A stretch of DNA of 64,000 nucleotides from Selaginella moellendorffii (Eukaryota; Streptophyta; Lycopodiopsida; Selaginellales; Selaginellaceae), in contig NW_003314334.1 of NCBI RefSeq assembly GCF_000143415.4, forward strand, positions 327,614-391,613. The letters run 5' to 3'. The notes under the pieces were generated by a model. That model was not told where the DNA came from and did not search any database. It was given only the letters and a program-made list of their open reading frames with translations. Every line of letters starts with the position of its first letter. The stretch's first letter is position 1. Shown one piece after another: positions 58,801-64,000 of the stretch. Both the position numbers and the translations under genes were made by a program.

Positions 58801-59167
58801 GAGGGCAGCACAAAAAGGTAAGGCAGTTAAATTTATTAGTACCGTCTCCAAGCAGAAGCAAGGTAAAATAAATTTGGCTCAAACACTTGAGTGTGAGATT
58901 CTCTCCACGAAGAACATCATTGCGCTTGCAAAGAAGTACACAGTCAAAACAGAAGGTGGAGAGTACATAATTGCCATTCACGACTTTCCTTCTTGCACAT
59001 GTCTAGACTTTACGAAGCGCGAGGAACATGGGAAGGCATATGCTCCTTGCAAGCATATGCACTACATCTTCATCAACATCTTGCACCAGGATCCTAAAGT
59101 GGATATTCATATACACCAAGCAAGCCTTACTATTGCTAAGTTGCAGAAAACTTTTGGAGCTAATTAG
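55815..59167 (+). pseudogene. MULE-like transposase of transposon F, with SWIM zinc finger
   Basis: Exons joined by short introns: 55815-56240 (first exon, assignment less sure), 56291-56937, about 57000-57306, 57360-57825, 57890-58486 and about 58600-59167. Parts in order: a Cys/His-rich region (56465-56640); H-V-Y-D-P near 57290; M-A-D-G-A-G-A-N-W at 57497 and C-E-F-H-W-A-Q at 57582, matching the second Asp and the C-x-x-H motif of MULE transposases; and C-T-C-L-D-F with P-C-K-H-M-H at 58994-59060, a SWIM zinc finger, the usual C-terminal module of this group. In-frame stops lie near 56931, 57023, 57790 and 58423. At 58430-58490 the better frame (K-I-E-C-K-V-C-G-D) is shifted, so a frameshift or mis-set intron is likely. 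A broken gene. Confidence 0.72.
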
Positions 59168-60190
59168 ATTTCTCCAACACTATCGATGTTTATTCTCTAT
59201 CAATAAAACTTATTATACTTTATATAATTAATAAAAATGTGCTTTTTCATTTCACTTTTCATTTTATATGCTTCTGAGTGTTCTTCTCACAATACTGCCC
59301 ATAGTACTTGTGTGTCTCCATTTCTATCTTTACCATCTCAAAAAAGATTTCATGGTAGTCTTTCGGGTGCGTGATGTTGCAGTGTGTCACAAGAGCATAT
59401 ATACCATCATACTAATCATTGCCATTGTTTCCACCAGACACTAGAAAAGATATGGCGCACTTCTTGAAAGTGGCAGAATTGCACTTTTCTAAAACAAGTA
59501 AGAGGGCATTCTTTTTCACCCAATTTGTTGCACCCTTTGTCATTGCATTTATCTTTAACTCATGATCATTATCCTCACTATCCTCTCTTTCATTCTCTTG
59601 TGTGATTTGGTTATGTTATGCAATGGGATAATTATTGCATCTCCTAGCCCTTGAACCCTGGGAAGAAAGATTGTGAGAGTTAAAATTACCAACACTAGAA
59701 CCCATAGACATTTGTGGGTGTATTTCCCTTTTTTCGAATGAGAGTGTGAATGAAGATTTATAAATTTTAGACAATATGCTACAACAAACCCCTCAAGAAT
59801 GTATTCTACAAAGAACCAAGTCTTTCTTTTATATGCAATAAGCTTACATCAATGGTTATTTTTTTTCCTTTCAAATGGTTATATGACTTTACATAGAATT
59901 TTATTTCAAATTTAATAATTTTTTAATTCTGACAAACCTGACATTTACTAGCCAGAAAGCATAGAGTACAAATTTAAAGAAGTGACAAGAATACTCTTTT
60001 TACAAACATTTTATTTTATGTTCTAACAAATGTCCCTATCATTGCATGTAGAAAATATTTAAATTATTAGAACAAAAAGTGTTCTTTAGAACATTTTTAT
60101 CTATATAATATATAGAGAGTTATTAAATTATTAGGTTCGCCATAACCTTAAAATTTTAAAATTTATAATGTTTGTACTAAATTACAATTG
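59168..60190. other. Right subterminal region of F, AT-rich, non-coding
   Basis: No gene recognised. It ends in the right TIR. Confidence 0.55.
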
Positions 60191-60231
60191 AAAATTGAGC
60201 TCAACTCGTGAGCTCAAATATGGTCCGCGCC
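60191..60231 (-). repeat. Right terminal inverted repeat of transposon F
   Basis: The plus strand reads AAAATTGAGCTCAACTC, then TGGTCCGCGCC. Its complement shares GG.CCA and TTGAGCTCAATT with the left end. Confidence 0.7.
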
Positions 60232-60240
60232 CCCAAGAAG

Positions 60241-61015
60241 GACTCGAGATGGAGTTCGAGATGTACCCGAGATGGAGTCTGAGATGAAGTCTGAGATGGA
60301 CCCCAAGTGGAGTCCGAGGTGGAGTCCAAGATGGACCCGAGGAGAAGTCCAAGATGGACCCAAGGTGGAGTCCGAGATGGACCCCAAGTGGAGTTTGAGA
60401 TGGAGTCTGAGATCGACCCGAGGTGGAGTCCGAGATGGAGTCCGAGATGGACCCCAGGCGGAGTCTGAGATGGAGTCCAAGATGGACCCGAGTTGGAGTC
60501 CGAAGTGGAGTCCGAGATGGACCTGAGAAGGACCCGAGATGGAGTTCGAGATGGACCCGAGATGGAGTCCGAGATGGACCCTAAGTGGAGTCCGAGGTGG
60601 AGTCCGAGATGGACCCGAGGAGGAGTCCGAGATGGACCCAAGGTGGAGTCCGAGATGGAGTCCGAGATGGACCCCAAGTGGAGTCTGAGGTGGAGTCCGA
60701 GATGGAGTCCGAGATGGACCCCAGGTGGAGTCCGAGATGGAGTCCGAGATGGACCCGAGGTGAAGTCCGAGATGGAGTCCAAGATGGACCCGAGATGGAA
60801 TCCGAGATGGAGTCCAAGAAAGACCTGAGATGGAGTCCGAGGTCGAGACCCGGACATATTGGGACCGAGACCGAGACCGAGACCGGGACCAGGACCGAGA
60901 CCAAGATCGGGACCGAGACCAAGACCGAGGTTGAGGCCGAGACCAAGCCCGAGCCCGAGTCTGAGTCCGAGTCCGAGTCCGAGTCCGAGTCCAAGTCCGA
61001 GTTCGAGTCTGAGAG
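60241..61015. repeat. Expanded tandem array in solo LTR H
   Basis: GGAGTCCGAGAT and GGACCCGAG/GGACCCCAAGT units (60241-60845), then GAGACC/GAGTCC hexamers. It is the longest array of the family in this window, open on both strands, and produces artefact ORFs of up to 339 codons. Confidence 0.9.
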
Positions 61016-61847
61016 GGTGAAAGCCCAAAGCGTTCGTCTCCCAGACCCTGGGGGGTTTGGTGAACTCCAAATGTATAGTAGGGGGAGGACTGCAATGGAG
61101 CTAGTTTGGCCAAGAAAGGCCAGTTTGGCCTAGGAAGGCCAGACCCAGTGTTGGGTGGTGAATTGACCACTGGGAAGTCCAAGACTAGAGTGAATACAGA
61201 CTGACAAGCGGAGTAACTTGGTGAAGTGTTCAAGAGCCGACTCTAGTTCCCCTGGGAGATCGACTGGCCGATGCTCCCAGTCCAAGTGTGGGTGGCACTA
61301 CCTACTTGGATACCTAATGTGGCTCAATGGAACCCCACTCTAAGCCCATGGCTAGAGCACCTAAAGGTGGAAGGTGGGGAGAGTACCCACGGGGCTCGCA
61401 TAGGGCCACAGTGTTCCGAAATGTTGTCCCAAAGTCCCAAATGGGGGAAAGGAGGAGGAACAATCCTCTAGTGTAGTGACTACGAATACGGTCACATGCT
61501 GAGGAAGTTCCAGAGGACAATGGGACTTAATGGCCGGGTCTGCGGGCCTTGATCTAGTGGCAGTGTTGGTGAACATGGCCATAGACGAATGGAGAGATGG
61601 GATTGTGATGCAAGTGGTATTAGACCACTAGTGCGGCAAAGGTGAATGGGCATGGCCTTAGCGTAATGGGCAGATATGTCAATGGTACCTTTGGGTGTTG
61701 GTCTTGGGATTGGACATGTGGAGCACTGGGACCAAGTGCAAGGGTTGAGTGGCATGGATGCCATTCTCAGGACTAGCAAGTCCCAAGTCCTGAATTGGAC
61801 TTAAGGAGGTTGTGAATGAGACTGTTCCAAGTGGTCAGAGGTGTGGT

Positions 61848-63020
61848 TAGTCCGAGTCTGAGTCCAAGTTCGAGTTCAAGTTCGAATTCGAGTCTGAGAG
61901 GTGAAAGCCCAAAGGTTGTGAATGAGACTCTTCCAAGTGGTTAGAGGTGTGGTTAGTTCGAGTCCGAGTCCGAGTCCGAGTCCAAGTTCGAGTTCGAGTC
62001 TGAGAGGGTGAAAGCCTAAAGCGTTCGTCTCCCAGACCCTGGGGGGTTTGGTGAACTCCAAAAGTATAGTAAGGGGGAGGACTGTAGTGGAGCCAGTTTG
62101 GCCAAGAAAGGCCAGTTTGGCCAGGAAAGGCCAGTTTGGCCCAGGAAGGCCAGGCCCAGTGTTGGGTGATGAACTGACCACTAGGAAGTCCAAGACTAGA
62201 ATGAATACGGACCAACAAGCGGGGTAGCTTGGTGAAGTGTTCAAGAGCCGGCTCTAGTTCCCCCGGGAGATCAACTAGCCGATGCTCCCAGTCCAAGTGT
62301 GGGTGGCACTACCTACTTGGATACCTGGTGTGGCTCAATGGAACCTCGCTCTAAGCCCATGGCTAGAGCACTTAAAGGTGGAAGGTGGGGAGAGTACCCA
62401 CGGGGCTCGCATAGGGCCATGGTGTTCCGAAATGTTGTCTCGAAGTCTCAAATAGGGGAAAGGAGGAGGAGCAGTCCTCTAATGTAGTGACTACGGATAT
62501 GGTCACGTGGTGAGGAAGTCCCAGAGGACAATGGGACTTAGTGGCTAGGCCTGCGGGCCTTGATCTAGTGGCAGTATTGGTGAACATGGCCATGGATGGA
62601 AAAGGGACTTGGCAGGAACTAACAAAGGGATATTGGGGAAGGCTATTCCCCATGTCTGTGGGCATCCTAAGGATGCTAAGGAGTGGATCTGGGATGACCA
62701 CTCGTGGACAAATGGCCCAATCTTGGAGAGACAAGATTGTGATGCAAATGGTATTAGACCACCAGTGTGGCAAAGGTGAATGGGCATGGCCTTAGCGTAA
62801 CAGGCCGATATGTCAGTGGTACCTTTGAGTGTCAGTCTTGGGACTGAACACGTGGAGCACTTGGACCAAGTGCAAGGGTTGAGTGGCATGGATGCCATTC
62901 TCGGGACTAGCAAGTCCCAAGTCCTGAATTGGACTTAAGGAGGTTGTGAATGAGACTCCTCCAAGTGGTCAGAGGTGTGGTTAAGTGACTAAAGTAGAAT
63001 GGAAAATTTAGTCGCTTACA
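61848..63020 (+). repeat. Second partial LTR copy inside H
   Basis: After GTGTGGTTAG (61842-61851) the sequence returns to the hexamer array, briefly repeats the LTR tail (61915-61955), returns again, then runs through a second copy of the core and 3' half of the LTR to 63020. Two successive back-jumps at the same GTGGTTAG/GAGTCC junction suggest template slippage or unequal exchange. Confidence 0.8.
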
Positions 63021-63502
63021 GATTACTTGAATCATTAAACTAATCCCTACAGTCTTAATTGATCCACTTATAATCATGTTTAGGAAGGATCCACTAGTGC
63101 CGTGCTAAACAGCTATGGACCAGCCTATTTGCCACTCATAACAAACCTAGGGAAGGTTTACTTTCACCCACAGTATATGAAACAACTCATGGATCCACCG
63201 ATAGACTAATATTAATCCTACTAACTCAAAGTGTAACCTTGAGTTGCTAATGTGCCTCACTCACAAGCCCAAGTGAAAACTTGTGCAAACGGAACAACTC
63301 AATCCATCTTATGAGCCCAAGAGCAAGCTCACATAATATAGAATAGAAGGTAACCAAATCCATACCCAAGGAACCATTGCAAAGCCTTTGCACCCAAACA
63401 TATACCCACTTGGATCATCATTTTCATCTCTACATATGCAACGAGACTAGTTGCCCAATCTCATTGAATAGTACTCACTGAGATTCTTTCTCTGATACCA
63501 AA
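63021..63502 (-). mobile_element. Family A copy 2, internal part next to its 5' LTR
   Basis: Matches 10465-10615 and then 31945-32254 without interruption, which gives the empty site for transposon E. The primer site complement TCTGATACCA is at 63491-63500. Confidence 0.85.
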
Positions 63503-64000
63503 TGTAGCGCATGTGGTTTTTACCCTTCATTCTACCATAGGATAACCACAAAGCGGAACCTAACCCTCTTTGTGCCACATGACAAATGCCATATGTCACA
63601 TGCCACGTGTCTAAAGGACAATGGTGTGAAACTCGAGTTTCAAGGCCTTAAGCCACTGAATGAAGAAATGGAGCCAAACTCCTAAGTATGGAGCCAAGGA
63701 GTTGTAAGCTCCTGAGTTTGGACTTCCCGAGAGGTCACCCAGCCCAGTACTATTCAAACCCAAGGACGCTTAACCCCAAATATCCCAAGACCCTTAACCG
63801 ATTGGAAAAGGGGGTGCACTCTTGTTCATGGGCCCTTTCCCTCTATATTTGAACCCCATGGATCGTCTCTCAAGTCGTTCCCTTTGGTTGCTTACAGGAG
63901 TGTTGGAACTAGACCACGGAGCAACTCCTAAGTATACAACTTAAGGAGCAAAAGGACAAGAGCATGGAGTAACTTGGAATAGTCCTAGAGTATCCAACAT
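63503..64000 (-). repeat. Family A LTR, continues past the window
   Basis: Starts TGTAGCGCATGTGG and aligns with 32255 onward. It is interrupted by the solo TRIM LTR at 63703. Confidence 0.8.
63703..63896 (-). mobile_element. Solo LTR of the TRIM family, TSD GGAGT
   Basis: 194 bp, TGTAAGCTCC to TTGCTTACA, with GGAGT at 63698-63702 and 63897-63901. The A LTR at about 32430-32450 shows the empty site. Confidence 0.95.

Larger units (their letters stand above)
48637..60231. mobile_element. Transposon F: large MULE-like DNA transposon with accessory genes
   Basis: The ends are imperfect inverted repeats: GGGGATGGTCC and TTGAGTTGAGCTCAATT on the left, and the inverse of GGCGCGGACC with the same TTGAGCTCAATT block on the right. 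The flanks CCCGAGAAG (48628-48636) and CCCAAGAAG (60232-60240) differ at one base and look like a 9-bp duplication, typical of Mutator-like elements. The host LTR is collinear across the insertion. Cargo: a small ORF, a Cys/His-containing ORF, a minus-strand ParB/methyltransferase gene and a plus-strand transposase with a SWIM finger. Confidence 0.8.
48349..63020 (+). mobile_element. Solo LTR H (B/C/D family), TSD GATTA, split by transposon F
   Basis: Begins TGTGAGATAC at 48349 and ends TCGCTTACA at 63020, with GATTA at 48344-48348 and 63021-63025. Parts 48349-48636 and 60241-63020 are LTR sequence only: no primer site, purine tract or interior. Near 61848 the LTR jumps back into its hexamer array, so most of the LTR is present twice. 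The gap 48637-60231 is transposon F. Confidence 0.88.

Noticed and set aside
1-64000. tRNA, rRNA or host protein-coding genes
   Set aside because: No cloverleaf-like segment, rRNA-like stretch or host-type multi-exon gene was recognised. The only tRNA-related sequences are primer binding sites.

Overview
The window is a stack of nested transposable elements from a streptophyte, most likely land-plant, nuclear genome. The signs are initiator-Met-type primer binding sites, a chromodomain Ty3/gypsy element, short GT-AG introns and an interstitial CCCTAAA-type telomere motif. I cannot name the species. No ordinary host gene, rRNA, tRNA or CRISPR array was recognised. All protein-coding sequence belongs to mobile elements, and most of it is broken by stop codons.

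Layout. The oldest layer (family A) is an LTR element without recognisable coding sequence, read on the minus strand and present as two copies in a row (1-about 32840, and about 32841-64000). Younger insertions split it: B (1304-9896, minus, TSD CAATA, with a nested solo LTR at 7657-8818, TSD CTCCT); E (10619-31924, a DNA transposon with TIRs); C (36958-43876, plus, 3' end lost); a 5'-truncated chromovirus (43877-48156); and H (48349-63020, a solo LTR, TSD GATTA). E contains the young LTR element D (17417-24814, TSD CACAT) and a miniature LTR element (30096-30690, TSD CATTG). C contains a second miniature element (41329-41978). H is split by F (48637-60231), a second DNA transposon. A solo LTR of the miniature family (63703-63896, TSD GGAGT) sits in the last A LTR. 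B, C, D and H are one family: large LTRs carrying GAGTCC / GGAGTCCGAGAT tandem arrays and an internal region with no recognisable gag or pol.

The part most likely to be new is the pair of DNA transposons. E has a DUF7869-like transposase and F a MULE-like transposase with a SWIM finger, so the two differ. Yet each also carries (i) a minus-strand gene joining a ParB-like G-x-H motif region to a DNA-methyltransferase-like C-terminus and (ii) a homologous plus-strand ORF of about 80-85 residues with a S-P-x-Y-T-P-G motif. E additionally encodes an FCP1/NIF-like HAD phosphatase. It also holds more than two dozen copies of a roughly 22-bp palindrome (core TGGCATGAGGCCTCATGCCA) that I saw nowhere else in the window. 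At least four copies lie inside 54-75 bp introns of its own ParB/methyltransferase gene.

The E and F genes are mostly interrupted by in-frame stop codons rather than frameshifts. This fits cytosine-deamination decay of silenced elements.
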